Assembly (NCBI RefSeq): GCF_900107675.1
Contig: NZ_FNRI01000001.1
Coordinates: forward strand, 558,001-622,000
Source: Alistipes timonensis JC136
GTDB lineage: Bacteria; Bacteroidota; Bacteroidia; Bacteroidales; Rikenellaceae
Direction of reading: 5' to 3'
DNA length: 64,000 bases
The notes under the pieces were generated by a model that saw only the letters and a program-made list of their open reading frames with translations, made no database searches and was not told where the DNA came from. The stretch's first letter is position 1. Each line of letters begins with the position of its first letter. A program made the translations under genes and the position numbers. Below, in pieces: positions 1 to 8,743 of this stretch.

Positions 1-2
1 GA

Positions 3-1370
3 GCCGATATCAAAGGGGTAATGTCGCCCAAACAACATACTCACGCAGTTGCTGAGGTGACGGGGCTTGCGGGTGAGTTGGAGAAGAAGTTAGACCGAAA
101 GGGCGGCACGGTTACGGGCGACCTTGCCGTAATGGGAACCGCCTATATGCGCAGTCTGCGGCTGGAGGAGTTTCTGGAGGTCCCTGAATTTCAATACAAC
201 CGCGTCGAAACCATTGTCGGCGACCGATGGTCGGCTCCGGGCGGCGGAATCGTTGAACGAGTATCCGACGACAAGCGGTCGCTGGTCGTCAAATTAGAGG
301 AGGGCGAAATCGGGACGCTCCGCGAGAACGATCTCTGCATGGGTGTGTTCCTCAACGCGGCGATGGACGAGCCGGAAGGCAACACGGAAGATACGGACGA
401 CAGTTTCGACAATCGCACCTATGCGGGTTTTACGACCTGTTATTTCCGGCTGACGAAGTGTCTGGACCGGGCGCGGTACTCGGAATGGGAGTATGAACTG
501 CGCGAGGGGTATCCCTGCCGTCCGCAGGCGGCGATGAGCATTGTGGCTTTTGGCAATACGACCGATAAGGCTCGACAGAGTTCGCACTACGAGACGCGCA
601 CCTATCAGCGATTTTTAGTGGGGATGGACTCATGGGAGATTGGCTTGGAAAATATCGCCACGCAGTTCGGACAGTTAGACAATCTGATTGCGCATGGCCT
701 CAACATGAAGGGCTATTCGGCCTATCTGAAAAATATCTATCTGCAGGGCTATCTCTCCGACCGTCTGGGCGATAGCTGGTTCGACTCGGCTTCAGGCAAT
801 CTTCAGCTTTATAATCGAGCGACGGGTTGCGGATTGAGTTTCCGAGATGGTATCTTGCGGTTTGGCCGGATAAATCCGGCAAAGCCAGATGCGGGGACGG
901 ACTTGGAAGGTCTGCTCCGGAGCGTGGCCGATACGCTCGAAACGCTGTCGCGCATCAATTCGGATGAATATGTATCTCCCGTCAAAAAGTCGTTTCTGCG
1001 GGAACGGTTGCAGGATATTCGAATGGAATACGAGCAGCTTCGGGCGAATGCTCAGTTTTGCATCAGTACATTGGGAGTTCTCATGGTGAATGGGAAGATT
1101 CGAATGGTAAATGGTCGTCAGCGCAATGTTCGTGTATTGATTGGCGAGTGGACTCCTTACGAGGAGGCGTATCTGGCCACTGTCGCCGCATTGGAGAAAT
1201 ACACGCAGGTAGCCCCGGAGTTTATCCCCACGGGCGAAGATTTCGGCCGTATCGAAGCCTACTACGCGTCCCGGCGGCAGATTGCCGAGGTGCTCGACAA
1301 AGCGTCGAAGTCCGGCGGGAGTGAATTGGAGTACCTGAGGCAGAATTTCAAAGATATAACCACGAATTAG
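3..1370 (+). CDS. Prophage tail/fibre-like protein, 5' end outside window
   Basis: The frame is already open at base 3, before the first ATG at 21, so the gene very probably starts upstream of the window and only its C-terminal part is seen (449 residues from that ATG). The visible start has a segment of the HTHAVAEVTGL type followed by GGTVTGDL, which is typical of tail-fibre and tail-tip proteins of Bacteroidota prophages. The middle (about residues 205-300) reads like a structural-protein region, and the last 150 residues are predicted helical. The stop at 1368-1370 lies against the broken end of the oppositely oriented portal remnant, so the two are joined by a rearrangement. No enzymatic motif is seen. 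The tail assignment rests on these N-terminal motifs and the prophage neighbours; the exact structural role is unknown. Confidence 0.55.
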   Translation, partial: ADIKGVMSPKQHTHAVAEVTGLAGELEKKLDRKGGTVTGDLAVMGTAYMRSLRLEEFLEVPEFQYNRVETIVGDRWSAPGGGIVERVSDDKRSLVVKLEEGEIGTLRENDLCMGVFLNAAMDEPEGNTEDTDDSFDNRTYAGFTTCYFRLTKCLDRARYSEWEYELREGYPCRPQAAMSIVAFGNTTDKARQSSHYETRTYQRFLVGMDSWEIGLENIATQFGQLDNLIAHGLNMKGYSAYLKNIYLQGYLSDRLGDSWFDSASGNLQLYNRATGCGLSFRDGILRFGRINPAKPDAGTDLEGLLRSVADTLETLSRINSDEYVSPVKKSFLRERLQDIRMEYEQLRANAQFCISTLGVLMVNGKIRMVNGRQRNVRVLIGEWTPYEEAYLATVAALEKYTQVAPEFIPTGEDFGRIEAYYASRRQIAEVLDKASKSGGSELEYLRQNFKDITTN

Positions 1371-2172
1371 GCATCCTCTGGCGGTATCGATATCCACTCG
1401 TAGGTCATGCCGCCTTCGAGCAGCAACGGGAGGTGAGCCTTATGCAGTCCGATGGATTAGGCGAGCAGATCCTTTTTCAATCGCTCGTATGCCTCCGGCT
1501 TGAGTGTCGAGAGGTATTTGAACACTCCGGACATATTGCCGCCTTGATTGAAGAACATCTCGCCGTACTGCTGCGCCGAGACGGAGAGCGCGAGGTTGTC
1601 GCGGTGGACGGCAATCGGACTTTTGCCCTTGTAGCCGTTGGTCGAGAGGCCCTTCAGGTGGATCATGTCGTCAGCGGGGAGTATCTCGCCGCTATCCAGC
1701 CGGTAGAACAGTTCTTCGTTATCGGTCAGCACAGGCTCGACCTTCGCCGGATAGTAATATTTGAGCCTCAACGGGCGATATTGCTTATCCCGGTAGATCC
1801 GCGCATAGTCGTTTCCCCACAGCGAGCAGAAGATCATCAGAAAATGCATCAGGTCGAAGCGGGTGGAAAAGCTGTTCGGCGTTTGGAGTATCCCGCCCGA
1901 AGGGTGGCCCTTCTGTCGCTCCCGCCCATGATCGGTTGGCGGTACAGGTGGATCGGCAGAATGCCGACGGTTTCCGAGAGGATCCGCACGCAGGCCCAAA
2001 CTGCGGTCAGCGCCAGCGAGGACTCCTGAGTGATGGCCGGGCTGCTGGTCTTGTCGGCAGTCAACGCTTTATTGACCGCGTTCTCAAACTCGTCGGAGAG
2101 TATCCGGCTCTCGTCCCGTGGTATCCTGTTTGTTCTTTCGGCAAACATAAGATGCGGATAAACTGTAGTCAT
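1371..2172 (-). pseudogene. HK97-type phage portal protein, degenerate
   Basis: Reading from the ATG at 2172, the protein carries the portal segment LALTAVWACVRILSETVG and then HLYRQ. The frame is lost near 1930, and the rest continues in another frame with ILQTPNSFSTRFDLMHFLM and LWGNDYARIYRD, both typical of HK97-family portals. An in-frame TAA at 1455-1457 stops this second frame after KKDLLA. The same frame beyond the stop still encodes portal sequence (KAHLPLLLEGGMTYEW) up to about 1371, where it meets the end of the tail gene. There is therefore at least one frameshift, one nonsense codon and a missing C-terminus. An intact portal forms the dodecameric DNA-entry ring of the capsid; this copy cannot. 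Confidence 0.8.
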
Positions 2173-2189
2173 GAGACAATATCCCTGTT

Positions 2190-2255
2190 TCAGATACGCT
2201 CCAGCGGCGTCATCTCAAAGTCGGTGTCCGAGGTCATGATCTCGAACTCTACCTT
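2190..2255 (-). pseudogene. C-terminal scrap of a phage gene upstream of portal
   Basis: About 21 codons (KVEFEIMTSDTDFEMTPLERI then stop) end just before the portal start. The base composition is like that of the other phage remnants, and the sequence turns AT-rich immediately beyond 2256. I infer that this is the 3' end of the small gene whose 5' part lies at 8446-8743, separated from it by the restriction-modification island. From 2256 to 2398 I see no further gene; this is AT-rich sequence downstream of the Res gene. Confidence 0.4.
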
Positions 2256-2398
2256 CTACAAGCTTTGGGAAACCCTCATAATTATCAAGCAGAAGCTACA
2301 CTCATTCTTTTTGAACATAGCTGATAAATGATGTTTCTGCTTTACTTAAAAATCGTCAGATTTTGTGGATGTATTAGCAACTGTATGTCTATCTCCTA

Positions 2399-5011
2399 CT
2401 ATATTAACTCGTTAAGACTATCCTCAAATTCATTCATTTTTACTTGGCTATTAAAGAACGGCATCCCCCAAACAATATATTTTTGATCCTTCCAAAGTTG
2501 CTCTAATTGATGTTCTTCCTTTAATGAAAGCAAGAACTTTTCTTTCCATTCATCTCGTAGTATAAGATGCTGTCCTTTGGGCTCAATGAAGATTTGGTAA
2601 TGAACTGCTTCTCCTGAATTATGATTTAGAAGAAATAAAACGAAATCGGGTTCTAAGGGTCTGCCATCTTCAAAATTGTATATTTTGAAGAATCTCTCGT
2701 TTCTCACAAGATATATTTCATCGTATTGGAGTTTGAGATTTTCATACACCTTATCGATGTATTTTATCAATAATTTTTCTTCGGATGTGCCAAAACAATC
2801 ATCGAATACATACCAGTTTTTGCTGCTTAAATCCAAGTAATAGTTAGTCTCTGCCGGATTGATCATAGACCGGCCAAATTCTGCGTCACCGTTTTCATTC
2901 AGAGAAAAGTTTAAAACTTTATCCTTAATGCGGTCTTTGAGCATATACGGTTTAAACTCTTTACTTCCTTTAAACTCTATTCTATCTGAGGCTAATATTG
3001 GAGCAATCTCTTCCAATACTTTTATAGAAGCTTCTAATTTTTCCTCTTGTGATAGATTCTTAATTTGCTGCGGCAAACCAGAAATATCTAATTTGACTTT
3101 ACCTAAATAATCATTAGAGGTAATAAATTCAGTAACAGAATTCAAGTTAGGCAGTAAGGTTTTGAGATTTGAAAATTGGTAAAACTCCAATCTATTCAGG
3201 GCTTTACGAATAATATTCTCTCCGAAATCTGCTAATTTGTATTCTTTCTCTTTCCTTTCTATCAGGGCCGCTTCAGTATCACTGAAAACCACACTTGATT
3301 TAGAGTAACCCGTTTTTAAATTAACTTTGTGCGTTTGCTCTATTATACTCGATTTGAGGCTGAAAATATCCTCACGATTATATTTCTTTTGCTCATTGAG
3401 AAAGATAAATCCTACCTTGTAGAAAGGTGTATCTTTAAACTCCGGCTTAAGTTTAAGGGGGCGCTCAATGGTTTGTTTTGCTTTGATACCGATTTCTACG
3501 AGCGCAGTATTTAACTCTTGAATATACTTAGGATTATATGCACTGTGATAATATAGTTCTTCGCAAATTCGCAGTTCGTTGGTAGTGTCATCATCGAATT
3601 TTCGACCAAAGTAAGGTTGGTCTTCGGTTATTTGAAAAGGACAATATCTTGCGCCTCGACCAATTAATTGAGCTTCGGCCATTGTCGTTTTCCCCGGCTT
3701 CCCGGCTTTTGCATCACGAGTATCGTATAAGCGGACAATATCAAACAGATTTAATACATCCCAGCCTTCATTCAGTTTATCTACCGCAAAAACGGCCCGG
3801 TACTCGTTGGACTCGTTTTCTAATGAGTTTACTGCTAATTGCTTTTGCTCACTTTCATCTTTGCTATTTACCGAAATCAATTTCTCTTCAGAAAAATCTT
3901 CTTTTAATTCGGTTATAAGATTATCTAAAGTAATATGATTGGCGTCTAAATATTGAAAGACTCTCTCGATTACTTCATCGGGCTTGGACTGTTTTATTTT
4001 TTCTAATTGAGAAACTTTCAGGTTTTTGATGCCATTTTTAAATTCCTCGAAAAACGACCGGCTTTCATTGATCGTTTTCGATTTGAAGAGAATAACCGGC
4101 TTGATGAGCTTTTTGTGTTTTTGGAATATCTTACGCCTATACTGGCTTAACAAGACCCCTTGCAAGGCCCTGTCAAATTGAGAGATATCGGCTTGGAGTA
4201 CTTTTACTTCTTTGGAATAACCGTCTTTCCGGAATTGCTTTAATGGATAATCAAAAATTAGCTTGTCGTTGTATTTTTTGGCGATCTCCGGCAGCGCTAA
4301 ATCGACGGTAGCGGTGAACTCTAATAAGATATTATCGCGATTCGCATTGAAAATGCGGTTCACGGTTCCTTCCCAGCTGATAATTTCTTCGGCCTCTTCA
4401 GCACTCAATTCCCCTTTCTTCGTTTCTGCATTGATATGGTGGGCTTCATCGGAAATGAGAACTATTTTTTTATCTTCAAAATCATCGTAAGTAAGACTGT
4501 TTTCTTTAGGGGTATTAAGTCTTGTATGAAGTCCTTGTATGGTAGAGAAAACAATATTAATATCGTCCTGATTAGCTGTCTGAAAGTTCTCTACTTCCTT
4601 TATGTTGATTTGTTTGTCGCCAATAGTTACCGTTTCAGAAAAGAGATATTTTGATGATCCGGTATTGAAAAAATTATCCTTGGTTTTTTCAATGATGTTG
4701 GTGCTATTCACGAAGAACAGAAAGTTACGGTAGCCTTGCTGGTATAAGTACACGATAAGCCCGGCCATGACAAGCGTTTTTCCGCTACCGGTGGCCATAT
4801 GATAAAGCAACTGGGTGGGAACACCTCTGGGGCGGTCATGGTATTCGGTCCAAAAATAAACAAACCGGCCAAAAGCTTCCTGCTGGTATGGGCGTTGCCC
4901 GTAACCATTTTTCAAATTGGAATATATGTATCCGGGAACTCGATTCCTGTAAAAATCGGGCCCACCAAATTTCAATGCCGCACTGAGTGTGTCATTTAAC
5001 GTCTGTAACAT
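2399..5011 (-). CDS. res: Type III restriction enzyme Res subunit (helicase-nuclease)
   Basis: Encodes a DEAD/DEAH helicase-nuclease of about 870 residues, the usual size of type III Res subunits, which translocate on DNA and cut when two unmodified sites are engaged. Visible motifs (numbered from a TTG ten codons upstream) are Walker A MATGSGKTL at 82-90, the DEAH box SDEAHH, motif III-like EFTATVD, motif VI AQLIGRGARY, and near the C-terminus a PD-(D/E)XK-like nuclease signature with LEPDFVLFL followed by IEPKGQ. I chose the ATG at 5011 because it lies 4 bases after the stop of the upstream gene, whereas the longer reading needs TTG at 5041. It is the last gene of a Mod-nuclease-Res operon. 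The gene is AT-rich compared with the flanks, which suggests horizontal transfer. It appears intact. Confidence 0.88.
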   Translation of the reverse strand: MLQTLNDTLSAALKFGGPDFYRNRVPGYIYSNLKNGYGQRPYQQEAFGRFVYFWTEYHDRPRGVPTQLLYHMATGSGKTLVMAGLIVYLYQQGYRNFLFFVNSTNIIEKTKDNFFNTGSSKYLFSETVTIGDKQINIKEVENFQTANQDDINIVFSTIQGLHTRLNTPKENSLTYDDFEDKKIVLISDEAHHINAETKKGELSAEEAEEIISWEGTVNRIFNANRDNILLEFTATVDLALPEIAKKYNDKLIFDYPLKQFRKDGYSKEVKVLQADISQFDRALQGVLLSQYRRKIFQKHKKLIKPVILFKSKTINESRSFFEEFKNGIKNLKVSQLEKIKQSKPDEVIERVFQYLDANHITLDNLITELKEDFSEEKLISVNSKDESEQKQLAVNSLENESNEYRAVFAVDKLNEGWDVLNLFDIVRLYDTRDAKAGKPGKTTMAEAQLIGRGARYCPFQITEDQPYFGRKFDDDTTNELRICEELYYHSAYNPKYIQELNTALVEIGIKAKQTIERPLKLKPEFKDTPFYKVGFIFLNEQKKYNREDIFSLKSSIIEQTHKVNLKTGYSKSSVVFSDTEAALIERKEKEYKLADFGENIIRKALNRLEFYQFSNLKTLLPNLNSVTEFITSNDYLGKVKLDISGLPQQIKNLSQEEKLEASIKVLEEIAPILASDRIEFKGSKEFKPYMLKDRIKDKVLNFSLNENGDAEFGRSMINPAETNYYLDLSSKNWYVFDDCFGTSEEKLLIKYIDKVYENLKLQYDEIYLVRNERFFKIYNFEDGRPLEPDFVLFLLNHNSGEAVHYQIFIEPKGQHLILRDEWKEKFLLSLKEEHQLEQLWKDQKYIVWGMPFFNSQVKMNEFEDSLNELI

Positions 5012-5015
5012 ACTG

Positions 5016-5594
5016 TCATACTTCTTTAAGTACAGGAACAAGCGAGCTTAATTCTTGTAATTGAGCGATTGTGACATCCCATTTTGGATAATGTACTGGT
5101 CTGTTCTTTAAAATGGTCCCTTTTGCATGAAATTGGGCATTTTGCATGAACTCAATTTTGGTCATCCAACCAACAATATATAAAGTTCGTTTACCATTAT
5201 TTGTTGTGTGCATTTTTGAAAAGACATAAATATCTGCAGGTCTTGGTATTTGCTCCTGTGTCACTTCGCATCGCCAATCGTCTTGGGGTATATAAAATAC
5301 CTCTTGAGTTTTAACATCAATGACCTGATTATTGCAACCTGAAAAATCACCATGATCAGGAGTATTCCCAATCTCCTCGCCTAAATATTCTATTTCAATC
5401 TCATTTTGCCGACACCACTCCTTAAAAGCAAACTCCCCAATATATCCAATTGCTATCTTCTCTATTCGTTGTTTATCATCTAGACGTATGTCTCGCTTAT
5501 ATTCTGTTTTAATACGGATTTCAGCTCTTCTGTTCGCTTCAGCCCAGCTTTCTGCAGAACATGCCCATTTAAAAGCATTTACAAACGACGCCAT
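5016..5594 (-). CDS. Small PD-(D/E)XK-like protein between Mod and Res
   Basis: A 192-residue protein with no family I can name. A helical N-terminus is followed by a pattern that fits a PD-(D/E)XK nuclease core: E54 in GYIGEFAF, D83 in HGDF and D93-V-K95 in VIDVKTQ, then strands such as ADIYVFSKM and LYIVGWMTKIEF. Its ATG overlaps the Mod stop by one base (TAATG) and its stop is 4 bases from the Res ATG, so it is translationally coupled to both. The nuclease reading comes from the motif spacing and is an inference. It could be an extra endonuclease, a Res accessory or a specificity protein. Classical type III systems have only Mod and Res, so the third gene is unusual. Confidence 0.7.
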   Translation of the reverse strand: MASFVNAFKWACSAESWAEANRRAEIRIKTEYKRDIRLDDKQRIEKIAIGYIGEFAFKEWCRQNEIEIEYLGEEIGNTPDHGDFSGCNNQVIDVKTQEVFYIPQDDWRCEVTQEQIPRPADIYVFSKMHTTNNGKRTLYIVGWMTKIEFMQNAQFHAKGTILKNRPVHYPKWDVTIAQLQELSSLVPVLKEV

Positions 5595-7198
5595 TATTTT
5601 ATAATTTGATTGTAAAAATTATGATTTTGCTTGATAGTTTCAGAGGTAAGGCCAAAATCCGTATCTGCGATTTCAGAATAATTAACATACAAATTATTCA
5701 AATCGAAACATTCCAATAGAAATTGATAACAATCTTCAAACGACACCTCATCAAATGCATTCTCAAATGCTTCTATATGTTTTCGCTCTATTCTATAACT
5801 TAGGAAAGACGAGTTTCTGAACATAGCGTATATTCGCCACAAATCCTCCTTTGTTTTGGCAGTGGTTAATGCCGATAATGCAAATTTCTTATTTTCCAAT
5901 AATTCTATATAAACAAAAGAACTGCATTTTTTCAGCCTTTCTTTTGCAATATCTATCGTGTTATCCATTTGCTCGATCGTAATATATCTCCTACCCAGAG
6001 AAGATGCCACATATGCTGTACTTGCACTTCCTCCGAAAAAGTCCATCACGATGTCGTTCTCATTGGAAGTGGCTTTAATAATCCGTTCCAATAATTTAAA
6101 TGGCTTTTCGGTATTGTATCCTGTTCTTTTTAAACCATCAACTTTGAACCGTGAAGTTACTGCAAACTCCCACCAATCTTCGGGAATTTTGCCTTTATTG
6201 GTGTACCCTTCACTGACATTTTTATTCATTTCCCCATTAAATCCACCGGAATGTACTTCAGATTCCACCCTAATATCATCGCTATTAAAAATCCAGCTAT
6301 CACCCTTACCATACCAAAGTATATTATCATGTTTACGACTGAATTGTCGCATTCCTGGGGATCCAGGGCCTGTATAACACCATATAATCTCATTAATGAA
6401 ATGTTCTCGACCAAAAATCTCATCCATTAATATTTTACAATAATGAGCTTCATTATGATCTAAATGGACAAATATAGAACCATCCGGCGCTAAGAGTTCT
6501 TTTGCGATCTCCAGGCGGTTTTTCATAAATGTCAACCATGTAGAATGGGTAAATTTGTCGTTATAGGAGAAAGTGTCGTTACCTGTATTGAAAGGAGGAT
6601 CAACATAGATTAATCGAACTTTATTCGCATATACTTTTTTTAAACTATGCAACGCCAGCAAATTATTACCCCGAATTAATAGGTTATTCAATCCATTGAA
6701 TGTGTTTATTTTCTCCGTCTTGTCTTTATTATAAAATTCAACATGTCCAATAGCTTTGGGCTGTAGAAGTCTATCTATCTGGTCTGGAGCCAATGTCTCG
6801 TTCCAAAATAATTCATCTCTTTTGGCATCCTCTTTAGTTTGCCCTCCTTCAAGAACACAATCTTTATAGGGCCATGCCAAGACCACTTCGTTGCCGCCGG
6901 AGATAAATTCATCGTCATCTAATAATCCAACCTTATTTTTGAAAGCAGTGTAACTGTCGGGTAAAAATGCTTTGTTGCTGACAAATTTTTGAAATCTAAT
7001 CTTATCGAAAACTTGCACTTTGTTTACCTCTTGGAAGAAGTGTTTTTTTATGCTCGCATGGGAAAGCAGCATTCCTATTAATGTGGGATCGAGTTGTAAT
7101 GCCAATTCGATAATCTTGTTCTTAAGTAACTTCCCTTCTACAACTAACCTTTCATCGTGCTTCAGTAGACTTGTCAATTCGGTCAAAAGATTTTGCAT
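5594..7198 (-). CDS. mod: Type III DNA methyltransferase Mod subunit (adenine-specific)
   Basis: A 534-residue amino-methyltransferase of the N6/N4 family. Catalytic motif IV is YVDPPFNTGND (D200-F203) and lies before the SAM-binding motif I MDFFGGSAST (about 385-394), an order that fits the beta class used by type III Mod proteins. The usual FxGSG core is FGGSAST here, a mild variant. The region between the motifs probably contains target recognition. The Mod subunit recognises the site and methylates adenine on one strand, alone or with Res. It is the first gene of a three-gene minus-strand operon. The 99 bases before it (7199-7297) are very AT-rich; I see no clear TAnnTTTG box there. The gene looks intact and has the AT-rich composition of the island. 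Confidence 0.88.
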   Translation of the reverse strand: MQNLLTELTSLLKHDERLVVEGKLLKNKIIELALQLDPTLIGMLLSHASIKKHFFQEVNKVQVFDKIRFQKFVSNKAFLPDSYTAFKNKVGLLDDDEFISGGNEVVLAWPYKDCVLEGGQTKEDAKRDELFWNETLAPDQIDRLLQPKAIGHVEFYNKDKTEKINTFNGLNNLLIRGNNLLALHSLKKVYANKVRLIYVDPPFNTGNDTFSYNDKFTHSTWLTFMKNRLEIAKELLAPDGSIFVHLDHNEAHYCKILMDEIFGREHFINEIIWCYTGPGSPGMRQFSRKHDNILWYGKGDSWIFNSDDIRVESEVHSGGFNGEMNKNVSEGYTNKGKIPEDWWEFAVTSRFKVDGLKRTGYNTEKPFKLLERIIKATSNENDIVMDFFGGSASTAYVASSLGRRYITIEQMDNTIDIAKERLKKCSSFVYIELLENKKFALSALTTAKTKEDLWRIYAMFRNSSFLSYRIERKHIEAFENAFDEVSFEDCYQFLLECFDLNNLYVNYSEIADTDFGLTSETIKQNHNFYNQIIK

Positions 7199-7297
7199 AT
7201 ATTTTTATTTTTTTAGTTCATAAATAACCATGGCCATCTGCATAAATTCCGACGTAATCGTTTTGCCATTTTATTTTTGTCTTTTAATAATTTCAAA

Positions 7298-8335
7298 CTA
7301 AAAATATGTAGTTACCGCAAACTCAAACTGATCAATGAATATCTGCTTAAAGACTGATATGTTATTTTGCTCATAGAAAACCAGCATTGCTTTTTTGTAT
7401 TCCACTGAGTCAATTGTACGAAAAGAGATTGGGCAGTAATAATTTGCCATAAGTTCGGCATTACTTACTATACGAGCCGTCCGCTTATTTCCATCGTTGA
7501 ACGGCTGGATGTAAGATATCAACACAAGCAGCAGAAGAGCCTTTTCAAATATATCTTCGCGGCGATTCACCAGATCGCAAACATCATCCAATGCCTCTCG
7601 GATCTGAAATTCATTATCCAACGGCCGATAATTCGTACCTGTAATACCTATACGCCTGGTGCGGATGTTCCTGTCCGCATCTAAATCATGTATCAGTATG
7701 CCGTGTATGTTCTCAATTTTCGCTACGCTCAGCGGCTGGAGATAATTCGGATTCTCGATCAGATAATCCAATGCCTCTTTGTGGTTGAGAAGCATAGTGG
7801 CTTCTCCCAGCGACTTGCCGGATGCTGTTTCTTTCTCCAACAGCAATCGCTCTGTTTCCAGCAATGAATATGTGTTTCCTTCGATCTGCGAGGACTTCCA
7901 ACTCAAATCCACCGCCAAACGTTCCATTTCCTTTTTATATTGCGCCGGGGTCAGTTTGGCCACATTTTCCCGAAACTGCTGTTGCAGCCCGATAAGTTTC
8001 TCATGCTCACGTTTGGTAAACAACGGGGCATCTTTCAGAATGCCGAGTAGCTCAAAATTAAAATGATCTATAATTTTACGCTGGTCAATCTCTTTTTTGA
8101 AATACATTTCAACGTCTATTGGCGCTAGCATATCATAGGTCGGCGAGACAAAATATCGTGTTCCTTTATTCTGCCCCTCGACTGAGAGCTTGTTATCTGC
8201 GACCAGTAAAGCGAGATCCCGTCGTAAGGTTGCCGGCGAAATATTCAGTCCAAGCCCTGTTATTATATCGGATGAAGATACTCCTGGATGCTCCCGAACA
8301 TACTGAATAATACTGTCTGTTCTTCCGTTTTTCAT
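7298..8335 (-). CDS. Winged-helix Fic family protein with Gln in place of catalytic His
   Basis: A 345-residue protein. Residues 1-65 look like a winged helix-turn-helix of the DeoR/transcription-regulator type (ISPATLRRDLALL). The Fic core follows: an inhibitory-helix motif SSQIEGN (148-154) and the active-site loop IQPFNDGNKRTAR (276-288). Canonical Fic enzymes have His first (HxFxxGN(G/K)R) to activate the target hydroxyl for AMPylation; here codon 277 is CAG (Gln). The rest of the loop, which holds the nucleotide phosphates, is kept. The protein may be inactive, use other chemistry, or act mainly as a regulator. It shares orientation and composition with the restriction-modification genes but has its own promoter at 8357-8365, flanked by three copies of TGAGCGATA, which suggests autoregulation. 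Confidence 0.85.
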   Translation of the reverse strand: MKNGRTDSIIQYVREHPGVSSSDIITGLGLNISPATLRRDLALLVADNKLSVEGQNKGTRYFVSPTYDMLAPIDVEMYFKKEIDQRKIIDHFNFELLGILKDAPLFTKREHEKLIGLQQQFRENVAKLTPAQYKKEMERLAVDLSWKSSQIEGNTYSLLETERLLLEKETASGKSLGEATMLLNHKEALDYLIENPNYLQPLSVAKIENIHGILIHDLDADRNIRTRRIGITGTNYRPLDNEFQIREALDDVCDLVNRREDIFEKALLLLVLISYIQPFNDGNKRTARIVSNAELMANYYCPISFRTIDSVEYKKAMLVFYEQNNISVFKQIFIDQFEFAVTTYF

Positions 8336-8348
8336 GCTGATAAATTTT

Positions 8349-8425
8349 TATCGCTCACAAATATATGAAAGACTGTTTAAAGATCACCTCTTTTGAGCGA
8401 TATTTTAGAAGTTTAATGAGCGATA
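8349..8425. repeat. Three copies of TGAGCGATA around the fic promoter
   Basis: TGAGCGATA occurs at 8394-8402 and 8417-8425 on the plus strand (23 bases apart) and inverted as TATCGCTCA at 8349-8357. Each copy is followed by an A/T run, so similarity extends beyond the nine bases. One copy sits between the -7 box and the start codon and two lie upstream. The layout suggests an operator, most simply for the winged-helix domain of the Fic protein itself. Confidence 0.6.
8357..8365 (-). promoter_or_regulatory. Promoter -7 box of the fic gene
   Basis: The minus strand reads TATATTTGT, a match to the Bacteroidota TAnnTTTG box, 22 bases upstream of the fic ATG. It overlaps one base of the nearest TGAGCGATA copy, so binding there would be expected to block or alter initiation. 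Confidence 0.6.
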
Positions 8426-8445
8426 TTTTTATTGGCCAACCCTTT

Positions 8446-8743
8446 TGCTTCTTTTTCAGCCGCCTGTCCAGTACCTTTCTAAAGGAGTCAAATTCGGAGT
8501 ACCGTCGACGGCCTGTTACCTGAATGTGGAAATTCTCCAGCCGTTCGTAAGCCTCCATCTGCGAGGGATACAGGTCTTGCATTTCGAAGTAGTAATCCGC
8601 GAAACCGTCAGCAGAGAGCAACTTCTGCATGGCCGGATCGATGTGGAGAATAGCCGACAGCTCCGACTCGATCTTCTCGCGCCGGGCCACCTTATGCGGG
8701 GCATCACATAGCCGCACCTTAGGCTATCTTTCCGTTTCCTCAT
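8446..8743 (-). pseudogene. Small phage gene between terminase and portal, broken
   Basis: An ATG at 8743 overlaps the terminase stop (TAATG) and begins MRKRKDSL. A one-base shift near 8721 is then needed to enter the frame that encodes a coherent helical protein (KVARREKIESEL, HIDPAMQKLLSADGF, YPSQMEAYERLENF, FRKVLDRRLKKKQK). At about 8446 the composition becomes AT-rich and the frame runs on into the island (to a stop at 8355), so the native 3' end is lost here. I infer that it continues at 2190-2255. Without the frameshift, a GTG at 8717 would be the only start. I do not recognise the family; its position suggests a packaging or head-assembly accessory protein. Confidence 0.5.
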
